Source: Paraburkholderia kururiensis
Lineage (GTDB): Bacteria > Pseudomonadota > Gammaproteobacteria > Burkholderiales > Burkholderiaceae
Length of the DNA stretch: 64,000 bases
Reading direction: 5' to 3'
Assembly (NCBI RefSeq): GCF_034424375.1
Contig: NZ_CP139965.1
Coordinates: 620,001 to 684,000 of the forward strand
How positions within the stretch are numbered: position 1 is the stretch's first letter; each line of letters begins with the position of its first letter. The notes beneath the pieces were generated by a model that was not told where the DNA came from, searched no databases, and worked only from the letters and a program-made list of their open reading frames with translations. The position numbers and the translations under genes are program-made. Below are positions 8,920 to 17,437 of this stretch, piece by piece.

Positions 8920-10659
8920 TTATGCCGTGCCGCCCACGCACAGTGCGCGTTTCAGCGCGTTGTCCACGCGGTCTGCGTCCACTTGCCGCCAGCGTGCGCA
9001 AACGTGCTGGTCCGGACGAATCAGATAGAACGTGCCGGGCGTCGCGTCGTAACGTGCCGCCGCGAGACCTTCCACGTCGCGCAAGACGATGGCCGATGGC
9101 GGCAAGCCTTCGGGCGCGTTCGCACCTTCGCTCACCACGGCGACGATCTTTGTCGGCACCGGGCCTTGCGCGATACGTTGCAACGCAGCCTGCGTCTGCG
9201 CATCGAGTCGAGCCGCATCGCCGCAAAACAGCAGCCCCGTGAACGACTGACCGAGCCAGTGCAGCAGCCATGCAGACGCGCCATTCGCATCCTCAGTCGA
9301 GGAAGCTTGGCCGCACACCTGCACGGGCGCATCGCAGCACGCCGCGCCCGGCATCATCTGGCCTGCGAAGGGCTGCGCGTCGGGCGTGTTCAACACGGAC
9401 TCGTGCAGCACCGCCGGCACCGAGAGCCGCCCGCTGTTCACGAGCTGCCGCGCGAACGCGTGGTCGCGTGCCAGCGTGAGCACTGCGTCGCGGAACAGGC
9501 GGCTCACCGCGCTCTTCGGCGTGATGAAGTCGGTGGAGCGTGTGGAGTTGCGGATGTTCTCGTCCGCCGCATACTCGCGTTCGCGGGCGTAGGTGTCGAG
9601 CAGCGCATCCGTTGCGCGGCCTTCCAGCACCATCGCGAGCTTCCATGCGAGGTTTTCCGCGTCCTGCACGCCGCTGTTCGCGCCGCGCGCGCCGAACGGC
9701 GACACGCCGTGCGCCGAGTCGCCCGCGAACAACACCTGACCGTGGCGGAAGCTGTCCATACGCAGACACGAAAACGTGTACACGCTCACCCATTCCAGTT
9801 CGAACTTCGCATCCGGACCGAGCAGTGCGCGCACGCGCGGAATCACGCGCTCCGGCGTTTTTTCGAGCACGGGGTCGGCGTCCCAGCCCAGCTGAAAGTC
9901 GATACGCCACACGTTGTCCGGTTGCCGATGCAGCAGCACCGACTGGTTCGGATGAAACGGCGGATCGAACCAGAACCAGCGTTCCGTCGGAAAGTCGGCC
10001 TCCATCTTCACGTCGGCAATCAGGAAGCGGTCTTTGAACGTGCGGCCATGGCTGTCCAGACCCATGAGCTTGCGCACGGGGCTGCGCGAGCCATCGGCGG
10101 CCACGACGTAGCGCGCGTGCAGCGTGTAGGTGCCGTCGGGCGTTTCTACGGTGAGCGTCGCGCCCGCGTCCGGCGACCCCGGCGTGCCGTGCTGCTCGAT
10201 GCCCGTCACGCGGTTCTTCCAGCGCAGATCGATCTGCGCAAACGCCTGCGCGCGTTCCACGAGGAAGCCTTCCAGGTAGTACTGCTGCAAGTTGATGAAC
10301 GCCGGCCGATGGTGCCCGCTTTCAGGCAGCAAGTTGAACGTGTAGACCAGTTCGTCTTTGAGAAAGACCTTGCCCACGTTCCAGCTCACGCCCTTCTGAA
10401 CCATGCCCTCGGCGCAGCCGAGACGGTCGAAGATGTCGAGCGTGCGCTTCGAAAAACAGATGGCGCGCGAGCCCGTAGAGAGCGTGCAGTCGTCGTCGAG
10501 CAGCACGACCGGCACGCCGCGCTGTGCGAGGTCGATAGCCGTGGCGAGCCCGATGGGCCCCGCACCCACGACCACCACCGGATGCACCTTCGCTTCACTG
10601 CCCGGCTGTTGTTCGGCGCACGGCTTGTAGTCGAACGTCAGCGTTTGATAGTCGATCAT
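8920..10659 (-). CDS. FAD-dependent aromatic-ring monooxygenase (MhpA/PheA-like family)
   Basis: 579 residues of the flavoprotein aromatic hydroxylase family, which use NAD(P)H, O2 and FAD to hydroxylate phenolic compounds. The Rossmann GAGPIG sits at residues 32-37 in VVVVGAGPIGLATAIDLAQRG. The DG motif is VAADGSRSPVRKLMG, and the GD motif is GDSAHGVSPFGARGANSG with QDAENLAWKLA. The last ~170 residues resemble the thioredoxin-like C-terminal domain of such hydroxylases. It lies downstream of the MBL-fold gene and upstream of DUF2783 and the transporter. The substrate is unknown; ring hydroxylation in an aromatic pathway is inferred from family and context. Confidence 0.85.
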   Translation of the reverse strand: MIDYQTLTFDYKPCAEQQPGSEAKVHPVVVVGAGPIGLATAIDLAQRGVPVVLLDDDCTLSTGSRAICFSKRTLDIFDRLGCAEGMVQKGVSWNVGKVFLKDELVYTFNLLPESGHHRPAFINLQQYYLEGFLVERAQAFAQIDLRWKNRVTGIEQHGTPGSPDAGATLTVETPDGTYTLHARYVVAADGSRSPVRKLMGLDSHGRTFKDRFLIADVKMEADFPTERWFWFDPPFHPNQSVLLHRQPDNVWRIDFQLGWDADPVLEKTPERVIPRVRALLGPDAKFELEWVSVYTFSCLRMDSFRHGQVLFAGDSAHGVSPFGARGANSGVQDAENLAWKLAMVLEGRATDALLDTYAREREYAADENIRNSTRSTDFITPKSAVSRLFRDAVLTLARDHAFARQLVNSGRLSVPAVLHESVLNTPDAQPFAGQMMPGAACCDAPVQVCGQASSTEDANGASAWLLHWLGQSFTGLLFCGDAARLDAQTQAALQRIAQGPVPTKIVAVVSEGANAPEGLPPSAIVLRDVEGLAAARYDATPGTFYLIRPDQHVCARWRQVDADRVDNALKRALCVGGTA

Positions 10660-10763
10660 GTTTTGTCTCCACCTTTCTCTTCTTCGCGCTTTTTCGCCTG
10701 GCTTTCAGCGTTACCTTCAGCGCGGTCGGTCACGCGCGAGGCTATTGTTCGCGCGCGCCGCGC

Positions 10764-11723
10764 CTAGCCCTGCAACGCCTTCCACATTTCCTTGTCGCGC
10801 TCGGCGGTCCAGATGCGCGGATGCTCGATGCCGCTCGCCTCGTCGTAGGCGCGCGTCACGTCGAACGGCAGGCAGTGCTCGTAGATGAAGACGTTGCCGA
10901 ACTTCGGGTCCATCGCTTCGCGCGTGAGCGCCATCGCGCCCTTGAGGTCCATCTGCTTCGCCACTGCCGCGCGGCCTTGCGCGAGCAGCGTGGTCACGAA
11001 GTCTTTCGTGTAGTCGAGGCCCTTGTTCACGTCTTCGGGCGTGGTGAGCGCGGGTCCGCGGCCCGGCACGAGCTTTTCGGCGCCGAGCGCGCGCAGCGCT
11101 TCGAGTGTGGCGGGCCACTGCGCGAGTTGCGCGTCGCCGCAATAGCAGGCCGCGTCGTATTCCACGAGGTCGCCTGAGAACAGCACCTTTTGCGAGGGCA
11201 GCCACACCACCGTATCGCCCTTCGTGTGACCCGCGCCCAGGTGCGCGATGCGCACTTCGAGCTTGCCGAGAAACAGCGTGATTTCGCGCTCGAACACGAG
11301 CGTGGGCCACGTGAGGCCCGGCACGGTTTCGACGCCCGCGAAGAGGCGCGGAAAGCGCTCGATCTCCGACTTCATGTCCGCCTCGCCGCGCTCCACGATC
11401 ATCTCGTAGGTGCCGCGGCTCGCGATGATCTGTTGCGCGCCCTCGGCGAAATAGGCGGACGCGCCCAGCACGCGCACCGCGTGATAGTGCGAGAGCACGA
11501 CGTATTTGATGGGCTTGTCGGTAATGGTGCGGATCTTCGCGATGAGGTCTTGCGCCATCGCGGGCGTGGCCGTGGTGTCCACGATCAGCACGCCGTCGTC
11601 GCCCACGATCACGCCCGAATTCGGATCGCCTTCGGCCGTGTAGGCCCAGGCGTTTTCAGAAAGCTGCGTGAAGGTGATCTGCTTCTGCTCCAGGTCGGCC
11701 TGCGAAGCGAATGCCTTTGCCAT
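10764..11723 (-). CDS. MBL-fold metallohydrolase-like protein with a half-lost zinc site
   Basis: 319 residues. The MBL fold is evident: GVIVGDDGVLIVDT, LSHYHAVRVLGA, AHLGAGHTKGDT, KVLFSGD and LVPGRGP in order. Of the canonical metal ligands, H79, H81, H166 and D185 are present, but the Asp-His of HxHxDH is V83-R84 and the last His (usual GHG) is R222. The zinc-1 triad survives and the zinc-2 site is gone. It is the first gene of the catabolic operon, which starts behind a strong promoter. I use the ATG at 11723; upstream in-frame codons would run past the likely transcription start. Hydrolysis of a ring-cleavage product or lactone is one guess; a non-hydrolytic role is possible. Confidence 0.78.
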   Translation of the reverse strand: MAKAFASQADLEQKQITFTQLSENAWAYTAEGDPNSGVIVGDDGVLIVDTTATPAMAQDLIAKIRTITDKPIKYVVLSHYHAVRVLGASAYFAEGAQQIIASRGTYEMIVERGEADMKSEIERFPRLFAGVETVPGLTWPTLVFEREITLFLGKLEVRIAHLGAGHTKGDTVVWLPSQKVLFSGDLVEYDAACYCGDAQLAQWPATLEALRALGAEKLVPGRGPALTTPEDVNKGLDYTKDFVTTLLAQGRAAVAKQMDLKGAMALTREAMDPKFGNVFIYEHCLPFDVTRAYDEASGIEHPRIWTAERDKEMWKALQG

Positions 11724-11875
11724 CGTCTGTCTCCGTGAAAGTCTGGACGAGGCGAGAGCGCCGTGCCGCAGGGCAGCACGCCGATGGGACGCGCGCAGCC
11801 GCAGCCGCGCCGGCATGGTGGAAATGTCTCGCCCCGGTTGGACTGGTTGAGTGGCGGTTGTGTCGGGGTGAATCC

Positions 11876-11905
11876 ATCATAGGACGGTGGCTTGTTATTT
11901 GTCAA
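11876..11905 (-). promoter_or_regulatory. Sigma-70 promoter of the MBL-monooxygenase-MFS operon
   Basis: On the minus strand TTGACA (complement of 11900-11905) is separated by 18 bases from TATGAT (complement of 11876-11881). The -35 is a perfect match and the -10 differs at one base. Transcription would start near 11869 and run into the MBL gene. Confidence 0.7.
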
Positions 11906-11909
11906 TAAC
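11894..11909. promoter_or_regulatory. Palindromic operator candidate shared by the divergent promoters (IclR type)
   Basis: GTTATT-TGTC-AATAAC is a perfect 6-bp inverted repeat with a 4-base spacer. It covers the -35 of the minus-strand operon promoter and overlaps TTGTCA (11899-11904), a plausible -35 for the iclR genes, which pairs at 17 bases with TATACG (11922-11927). IclR proteins often bind such AT-rich dyads between divergent genes. The binding is inferred. Confidence 0.5.
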
Positions 11910-12016
11910 GAATGTTGTTGCTATACGCTAATCTTCTAAAGCCCCTCTGCGGACCACGCCATTGCAGCCCTACGGTGGCCGCCGGCATGCGGGAAACCCC
12001 GAAACCTTCGGTTAAC

Positions 12017-12982
12017 ATGAGACCTTTTCTTCCAGCGGACGGAAACGGCGTGACGAGACCAGCCAGGAACGCGACGGCGCAGGCACGCGGCAAGGCGCGC
12101 GAGGACGCAGGGCGCGCAAGCCTCGCGAACAACGCCGCAGCGGTGCCGGCACCGGCATCCGCTTCGGCAACCCGAACGCAGCGCGGCATTCAGAGCGTCG
12201 AAGTAGGCGGCCGGCTGCTGCGCGCGCTCGCCGACGCGCGCGGACCGCTCGCGCTCTCGGACCTCGCGGCCAGCGGCGACCTGCCGTCGGGCCAGGCGCA
12301 CGCGTACCTGGTCAGCCTCACGCGCCTTGGGCTCATCAAGCGCGACGAACTGTCGGGTCGCTACGAGCCGGGACCGCTCGCGCTGCGCCTCGGCCTGCTG
12401 CATCTCGAACATCAGCCCGCGTTTCGCGGCGCCGTGCCGCACGCCGCCGCGCTCGCGCAGCAAACGGGTTTCAGCGTGGCGATCTGCATTGCGGGTCCGC
12501 AGGGGCCCACCATCGTGCGCTACGAGCATGGCGGCCTGCCGCTGCACGTGAACCTGCATGTGGGCACGGTGATGTCGTTGCCGGGCACGTCCACGGGCCG
12601 CGTCTTCTGCGCTTTCCTGCCGGCGGAACGCTTGCAGCCGATGTGGGCCGGCCAGTCCGCATCCGCTGAAGGTTCGGGCGCGGTGCAGCGCGGCGAGCAC
12701 GCCGACGCAGCGGCGCGGGCCGCATTCGAAGCCGTGCTGGAAGGCATTCGCGCACGCGGCATGGAACGCGGCATCGACGCGCCGACGCCCGGCGTGAGCA
12801 GCCTTTGCGTGCCCGTACTCGACGCACAGAACCAGCTTTGCCTCGCGCTCACCGCGATCGGCGCAACGGGTGCCATCGACGTCAAATGGAACGGCGCCGT
12901 CGCGCGCGTCATGCGCGCCGCCGCGCTGGAAATCGGCGCCGCGCTTCAGTCTTCGTCCCTCGACACATCATGCGCCGCGTAA
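12017..12982 (+). CDS. IclR family transcriptional regulator (first of a tandem pair)
   Basis: 321 residues. After a variable Ala-rich N-terminus, the winged helix-turn-helix begins at QRGIQSVEVGGRLLRALAD and runs through SDLAASGDLPSGQAHAYLVSLTRLGLIKR. The effector domain follows (VAICIAGPQGPTIVRYEH, VGTVMSLPGTSTGRVFCAFL, GVSSLCVPVLD). IclR proteins sense small organic acids and control the adjacent catabolic genes. It is divergent from the MBL-monooxygenase operon. The ATG at 12017 is my choice; upstream in-frame ATGs at 11912 and 11987 exist, but the first lies within the promoter. The next gene starts inside its last codons. Confidence 0.8.
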   Translation: MRPFLPADGNGVTRPARNATAQARGKAREDAGRASLANNAAAVPAPASASATRTQRGIQSVEVGGRLLRALADARGPLALSDLAASGDLPSGQAHAYLVSLTRLGLIKRDELSGRYEPGPLALRLGLLHLEHQPAFRGAVPHAAALAQQTGFSVAICIAGPQGPTIVRYEHGGLPLHVNLHVGTVMSLPGTSTGRVFCAFLPAERLQPMWAGQSASAEGSGAVQRGEHADAAARAAFEAVLEGIRARGMERGIDAPTPGVSSLCVPVLDAQNQLCLALTAIGATGAIDVKWNGAVARVMRAAALEIGAALQSSSLDTSCAA

Positions 12983-13887
12983 CGCCGCCCAATGCCTCCC
13001 GTCGCGATGCCGCACGCGGCAAAGCGGCAGCCGCTGAAACCGTGGAAGCCAGACAGCAGCGCGGCATTCAATCGCTCGACAACACCGGCGAGTTGCTCGC
13101 CGCACTCGTGGCGGCCAACGCACCGCTCACGCTGCGCGACCTCGCGGCCGCGGCCGGCATGCCGCCCGCGAAGGCGTTTCCGCATCTGGTGAGTTTGCAG
13201 AAGATCGGCCTGTTGAGCCGCGACAGCGCCGGCCGCTTCGAAGCGGGACCGCTCGGCCTGGAGTTGGGTCTGATCGCGCTGGCGCGTCTTTCGCCGCCGC
13301 GCGAGGCCGAAGCGGAGATCGTGGCGCTGGCCGCGTCCACGGGCATGAGCGTCGCGATGGCCGTGCTCGGGCCGCTCGGGCCCACGGTCGTGCGGCTCGA
13401 AGAATCGCCGCGGCCGCTGCATGTGAGCCTGCGTCCCGGTACGGTGATGTCGCTCGTGAATACGGCAATCGGCCGCGTGTTCGCGGCGTATCTCGACGAC
13501 GACGTGCTGGCCCAGCTTCTGCCGCAAGACGATCTGCGGCTCGCGGGCGAGGCCGTTGCCAGGACCGCTGCCAACACCGCCGCGCGGCATGCCGCGCGCG
13601 ACTACGCCGACGTCCTCACGCAAATCCGCACCCACGGCGCGGATACCGCCATCGACAAACCCATTCCCGGCATCAGCACGGTCGCCGCGCCCGTCTTCGA
13701 CCACACGGGCAGCGTGTGCCTCGTGATCGCGCTCATGGGTCCCTCGGGCGCTTTCGATGCCGGGCTCACAGGCCACCCGGCGCACACGCTCTGCGCCGCC
13801 ACGCAGCGGCTTTCGCGGCGCTTCGGCTACATCGACATGGAAGCCGCACGCGAAGCATCCGTTCGCGCACAACCAGGAGAGTCATGA
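12970..13887 (+). CDS. IclR family transcriptional regulator (second of a tandem pair)
   Basis: 305 residues with the same design as its neighbour: QRGIQSLDNTGELLAAL, helix-turn-helix RDLAAAAGMPPAKAFPHLVSLQKIGLL, and an effector domain with VAMAVLGPLGPTVVRLEE, RPGTVMSLVNTAIGRVFAAYL and GISTVAAPVFDHTG. It starts 13 bases before the upstream gene ends, so the two are translationally coupled paralogues that may form heteromers. Its stop overlaps the start of the P450 gene. Confidence 0.8.
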   Translation: MRRVTPPNASRRDAARGKAAAAETVEARQQRGIQSLDNTGELLAALVAANAPLTLRDLAAAAGMPPAKAFPHLVSLQKIGLLSRDSAGRFEAGPLGLELGLIALARLSPPREAEAEIVALAASTGMSVAMAVLGPLGPTVVRLEESPRPLHVSLRPGTVMSLVNTAIGRVFAAYLDDDVLAQLLPQDDLRLAGEAVARTAANTAARHAARDYADVLTQIRTHGADTAIDKPIPGISTVAAPVFDHTGSVCLVIALMGPSGAFDAGLTGHPAHTLCAATQRLSRRFGYIDMEAAREASVRAQPGES

Positions 13888-15320
13888 TGAATGCCGCAGC
13901 CGAACCTCGCACATCGTGGCGCCAGGTCGCCGACCTGCCGTGCCCGAAGGGCCTGCCGCTCGTCGGCAATCTGCTCCAGCTTTCGCCCGCACGGCTGCAT
14001 TTGATTCTCGAACGCTGGGCCGAAGAACTGGGCGCGCCGTTCCGCTTCCAGGTGGGCAACATTCCCATCACCGTGTGGACCGATACGGAGTTGATCCAGT
14101 CCATCATGCGCGAGCGGCCGCATCGTTACCGCCGCTATCAGCCTATCGAAGCGGTGCTCGAGGAAATGGGCTGCAACGGCCTTTTTTCCGCGGAAGGCCC
14201 CGCGTGGGAGCCGCAGCGCCGGCTCGTCATGCAGGCGCTCTCCATTCCGAACGTCCGCGCGTTCTACCCGACGCTGGTGGAGATCACCGAACGTCTGCGC
14301 CAGCGCTGGCTACGTGCCGCGCAGCGCGGCGAAACGGTGGAGATGACCGAAGACCTGAAGCGCTTCACCGTGGACGTCACGAGTGCGCTCGCGTTCGGCG
14401 AAGACCCGCGCACGCTGGAAAAAGAGCACGGCGTGATCCAGGAGCATCTCGAACTGATCCTGCCCACGGTCATGGCCCGCATCAACGCGCTCTTTCCGTA
14501 CTGGCGCTACGTGAAGCTGCCGCGCGACCGCAAGGTGGACCACGCGCTCGCTGAAGTGCACCGCTATGTGCGCGAGATGATGCAGCGCGCCCGCGACCGC
14601 ATGCGCGACGAGCCTTCGGAGACGCCGCGCAACCTGCTCGAAGCGATGCTCGCGATGCGCGACGAACCGGGCTCCGTGCTCACCGACGACCAGATCGCCG
14701 CCAACGTGCTGACGCTGCTGCTCGCGGGCGAAGACACCACGGCGGATTCCATCGCGTGGACGCTGCCGTACCTCGCAGAAGACCCGGCATTGCAGACACA
14801 GTTGCACGAGGACGCGCGTCGCATCTTCAACGCGGGCGGCGAACACAACGAACGCGGCGTGTGCCCCGACTACGCCACGCTCAAGGAACTGGATCTGTTC
14901 GAAGCCATCGCGACGGAAGCGACGCGGCTGCGACCCGTGGCCTCTGTGCACTCGTTCGAGCCGCTGGAAGACGTGCGCGTGGGCGACGTCGAACTGCCCG
15001 CAGGCACGCGCATGTTCTTCCTCGCGCGGCCTGCCATGCTCGATGCAAAAAATTTCGTAGACCCGCAACGCTACGACCCATACCGCTGGATCCGCAAAGG
15101 CGAACAGGGCGCACACGACGTGCGCGCCTATCTGCAATTCGGCGCGGGACCGCGCGTGTGCCCGGGCCGACACCTGGCGAGCGTCGAGATGCGCCTCGTG
15201 CTTTCCATGCTGATGGCGAACTTCTCGATGGAACTGGCAACGGACCCGGCGAACATCCAGGAAGTGCAGGCCTTCACGATGGTGCCCAGCACGATGCCGG
15301 TGAAGCTCACGCTGCGATAG
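13884..15320 (+). CDS. Cytochrome P450 monooxygenase
   Basis: 478 residues. Heme-binding loop FGAGPRVCPGR with the thiolate Cys at 426; I-helix oxygen-activation motif AGEDTT at 281-286; K-helix E345-x-x-R348 (EATR). There is no membrane anchor, so it is soluble and needs separate electron-transfer partners, none of which lie in this window. It is coupled to the second iclR by an ATGA-type overlap with AGGAGAG upstream. Transcribed divergently from the monooxygenase operon, it may act on the same aromatic or terpenoid substrate. The substrate is not deducible. Confidence 0.88.
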   Translation: MMNAAAEPRTSWRQVADLPCPKGLPLVGNLLQLSPARLHLILERWAEELGAPFRFQVGNIPITVWTDTELIQSIMRERPHRYRRYQPIEAVLEEMGCNGLFSAEGPAWEPQRRLVMQALSIPNVRAFYPTLVEITERLRQRWLRAAQRGETVEMTEDLKRFTVDVTSALAFGEDPRTLEKEHGVIQEHLELILPTVMARINALFPYWRYVKLPRDRKVDHALAEVHRYVREMMQRARDRMRDEPSETPRNLLEAMLAMRDEPGSVLTDDQIAANVLTLLLAGEDTTADSIAWTLPYLAEDPALQTQLHEDARRIFNAGGEHNERGVCPDYATLKELDLFEAIATEATRLRPVASVHSFEPLEDVRVGDVELPAGTRMFFLARPAMLDAKNFVDPQRYDPYRWIRKGEQGAHDVRAYLQFGAGPRVCPGRHLASVEMRLVLSMLMANFSMELATDPANIQEVQAFTMVPSTMPVKLTLR

Positions 15321-15411
15321 CGGCAAGGCCTTCGCGGCGCGACGAGCCCTCGGGAACGGTGCTTGCTGAGTTCACCGCGTCAGATGTCTGCACCTTCCAG
15401 GAGGAATCATC

Positions 15412-15588
15412 GTGCTGAAATGGGCCTTGGTATTCGCAATCGTTGCAGTCATCGCCGGCCTGTTGGGGTTCACGGGCATAGCAGCCGGCGCCGCGGCAAT
15501 CGCCAAATTGCTGTTCGGCATCTTCGTCGTGCTGTGTATCGTTTTTCTGGTGCTGGGGCTGGTTATTGCCAAAAAGGTGGTGGATTGA
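15412..15588 (+). CDS. DUF1328 (YtjA-like) small membrane protein
   Basis: 58 residues from a GTG codon, preceded by a strong AGGAGGAAT-like ribosome-binding site (CCAGGAGGAATCATC). Two hydrophobic segments: MLKWALVFAIVAVIAGLLGF with the family TGIAAGAAAIAKLLF, then IFVVLCIVFLVLGLVIAKK. This is the UPF0391/DUF1328 pattern of small inner-membrane proteins found widely in proteobacteria, often stress induced. Function unknown. GAAGGCG-CC-CGCCTTC overlaps the stop codon and may help termination before the converging thiM. Confidence 0.85.
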   Translation: MLKWALVFAIVAVIAGLLGFTGIAAGAAAIAKLLFGIFVVLCIVFLVLGLVIAKKVVD

Positions 15589-15609
15589 AGGCGCCCGCCT
15601 TCTGATGCT

Positions 15610-16440
15610 TCAACCGCCGTCAGCCCCATTCGTGGCCGACATTCGATAAAGCGCATCGAGGAACGCCGGAACGAAACTGCCCGGCCCCTCGCTTGCCGCT
15701 ACCGCATGCTCGCCCGCGCGTGCCATGGTTCGGCAGGCCGTTGCCACCGCGGCCAGGCGATCGCCCTTCGGGCCGCTGCTCGATGCGCAGAACGCCGCCA
15801 CCACCGCCGACAACGCGCAGCCCGTGCCTACCACGCGCGTCATCAACGGATGGCCGCCGCTCACGGCGTAGTCGCGCGTGCCGTCGGTCACGTAGTCCAC
15901 GGCGCCCGTCACGGCCACCACCGCGCCCGTTTGCTGCGCGAGGTCGCGCGCCGCGGGCAACGCGGCCAGCGACTCGTCGGCGCTATCCACGCCGCGACCG
16001 CGTGCATCGCGGCCGGCAAGCGCCATGATCTCGGATGCGTTGCCGCGAATCGCCGCGGGCTTCAACGAGAGCAAGCCGCGCGCGAATGCCGTGCGATAGT
16101 CGAGCGCGCCCACGGCGACGGGGTCCAGCACCCAGGGCTTGCCGGCACGCGTGGCCGATGTGATGGCCGCGAGCATCGCTTCGCCGCGCGCCGGATACAG
16201 CGTGCCGATGTTGATCAGCACCGCGCCCGCGATGGCCGCGAACTGCGTGGCCTCGCTTTCGTCCACCACCATGGCGGGCGACGCGCCCAACGCGAGCAGC
16301 ACGTTCGCCGTGAAGGTCTGTACCACCTCGTTGGTGAGGCAATGCACGAGCGGCTTCGCCTCGCGAAATTCGGCAAACGTGGTTGCCGCGATGTGGTCGG
16401 GCAGTTCTTGAACCGGTTTGTCGCTCATGGTCGTTGGCAT
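15610..16440 (-). CDS. thiM: Hydroxyethylthiazole kinase
   Basis: 276 residues of the ThiM ribokinase-like family, which phosphorylates 4-methyl-5-(2-hydroxyethyl)thiazole with ATP to salvage the thiazole half of thiamine. Visible blocks: PLVHCLTNEVVQTFTANVLLALGASPAMV at the substrate site, PWVLDPVAVGALDYR, IRGNASEIMALAG, VVAVTGAVDYVTDG, and the catalytic anion-hole GTGCALSAVVAAF. The start could be 16440 or 16428 (12 bases shorter). It follows the RpiR regulator by 98 bases; no TPP riboswitch or thiD/thiE is visible. Confidence 0.9.
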   Translation of the reverse strand: MPTTMSDKPVQELPDHIAATTFAEFREAKPLVHCLTNEVVQTFTANVLLALGASPAMVVDESEATQFAAIAGAVLINIGTLYPARGEAMLAAITSATRAGKPWVLDPVAVGALDYRTAFARGLLSLKPAAIRGNASEIMALAGRDARGRGVDSADESLAALPAARDLAQQTGAVVAVTGAVDYVTDGTRDYAVSGGHPLMTRVVGTGCALSAVVAAFCASSSGPKGDRLAAVATACRTMARAGEHAVAASEGPGSFVPAFLDALYRMSATNGADGG

Positions 16441-16538
16441 TCCGAATGATGTGCAGTGTTGCGAGGAGGCCGTCACGCTAACCGCGTGCCGCGCGCGACG
16501 CAAGCCTCACAGTGCGCGTTGCAGGCGCAAGCGCAAAT

Positions 16539-17417
16539 TCACTGCATTTCGTCTGCGCTGCCGGCCACCGGTTCGGCATCGTGCGCAAGACGCGCCTTCG
16601 CGTGGCGCATCTTCTCGAGCGTCTGCGGTCCCAGTTGCAAGGCCACGCCAATCGAAAGCGCATCCACGATGGAAAGATGCACGAGCCGCGACACGCCAGG
16701 CGTGTTCGGATCAATCGGCGCCGGTATGCGCAGCAACAGCGGAATATCCACGAGCCACGCCAGCCGCGAACCGACGTTCGTGAGGCCCACTGTGGTCGCG
16801 CCGCGTTCCTTCGCAATCTGGATGCTCTCGTTCACTTCCACGCTGCGCCCCGAATGCGAGATGGCGAACGCGACGTCGCCGGGCTCCATCAGGCCGGCGT
16901 AAAGGCGCTGCAAATGCCCGTCCGTAAATGCCGTGGCCGCAATGTCGAGGCGCAGCAAACGCAATGCCGCGTCCTGTGCGACGAGGCCCGAACCGGAGCC
17001 CACGCCGAAAACGTAGACGCGCCGCGCCTGTGCGAGCGCGGCAATCGCGGCTTCGAACGCGGCAGGGTCGAGCGCGTCGCGCGCATGCGTGATGCCCTGC
17101 ACGGCGGCCTCGCCCACTTTGTCGAGCAGCGTGCGCACGTCGTCGCCGCGCGCGACCGCGGTCGAGGCGTACGGCAAGCCGCCTGCCACGCTTTGGGCCA
17201 GTTGCATCTTGAAGTCGCGCAGGCCGTGCGCCCCCACGGCGCGGCAAAAGCGCGTCACGGAAGGCTCCGACACGTCGGCGCGCTGCGCGAGTTCGGTAAT
17301 GCTCGCGCGCATGGCGAAGTCGACGTCGCCCAGCACCATCTCGGCGACCTTGCGCTCGGCGGGCCGCAAATCGGTCAGGGCGTTGCGGATATGGGGAATC
17401 AGGTTCGGTGCAGCCAA
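16539..17417 (-). CDS. RpiR/HexR family transcriptional regulator
   Basis: 292 residues. The N-terminal helix-turn-helix (ITELAQRADVSEPSVTRFCRAVGAHGLRDFK) is followed by a SIS sugar-phosphate isomerase-like domain (RVYVFGVGSGSGLVAQDAALRL, then DVAFAISHSGRSVEVNESIQIAKERGA). RpiR proteins sense phosphosugars and control sugar catabolism. No ATG is available; I chose the TTG at 17417 (MAAPNLIPHIRNAL), with GAGAGGAAG upstream. It sits 20 bases after the ABC ATPase gene and is probably the local regulator of the transporter. Confidence 0.85.
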   Translation of the reverse strand: MAAPNLIPHIRNALTDLRPAERKVAEMVLGDVDFAMRASITELAQRADVSEPSVTRFCRAVGAHGLRDFKMQLAQSVAGGLPYASTAVARGDDVRTLLDKVGEAAVQGITHARDALDPAAFEAAIAALAQARRVYVFGVGSGSGLVAQDAALRLLRLDIAATAFTDGHLQRLYAGLMEPGDVAFAISHSGRSVEVNESIQIAKERGATTVGLTNVGSRLAWLVDIPLLLRIPAPIDPNTPGVSRLVHLSIVDALSIGVALQLGPQTLEKMRHAKARLAHDAEPVAGSADEMQ

Positions 17418-17437
17418 GCTTGTGCGCTTCCTCTCAA

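Noticed and set aside
8836..10767. A 643-residue plus-strand frame opposite the FAD monooxygenase
   Set aside because: Antisense shadow of a gene with intact FAD motifs; no recognisable domain.
16441..16538. Possible TPP riboswitch before thiM
   Set aside because: The gap to rpiR is only 98 bases, and I could not find the conserved THI-box elements.
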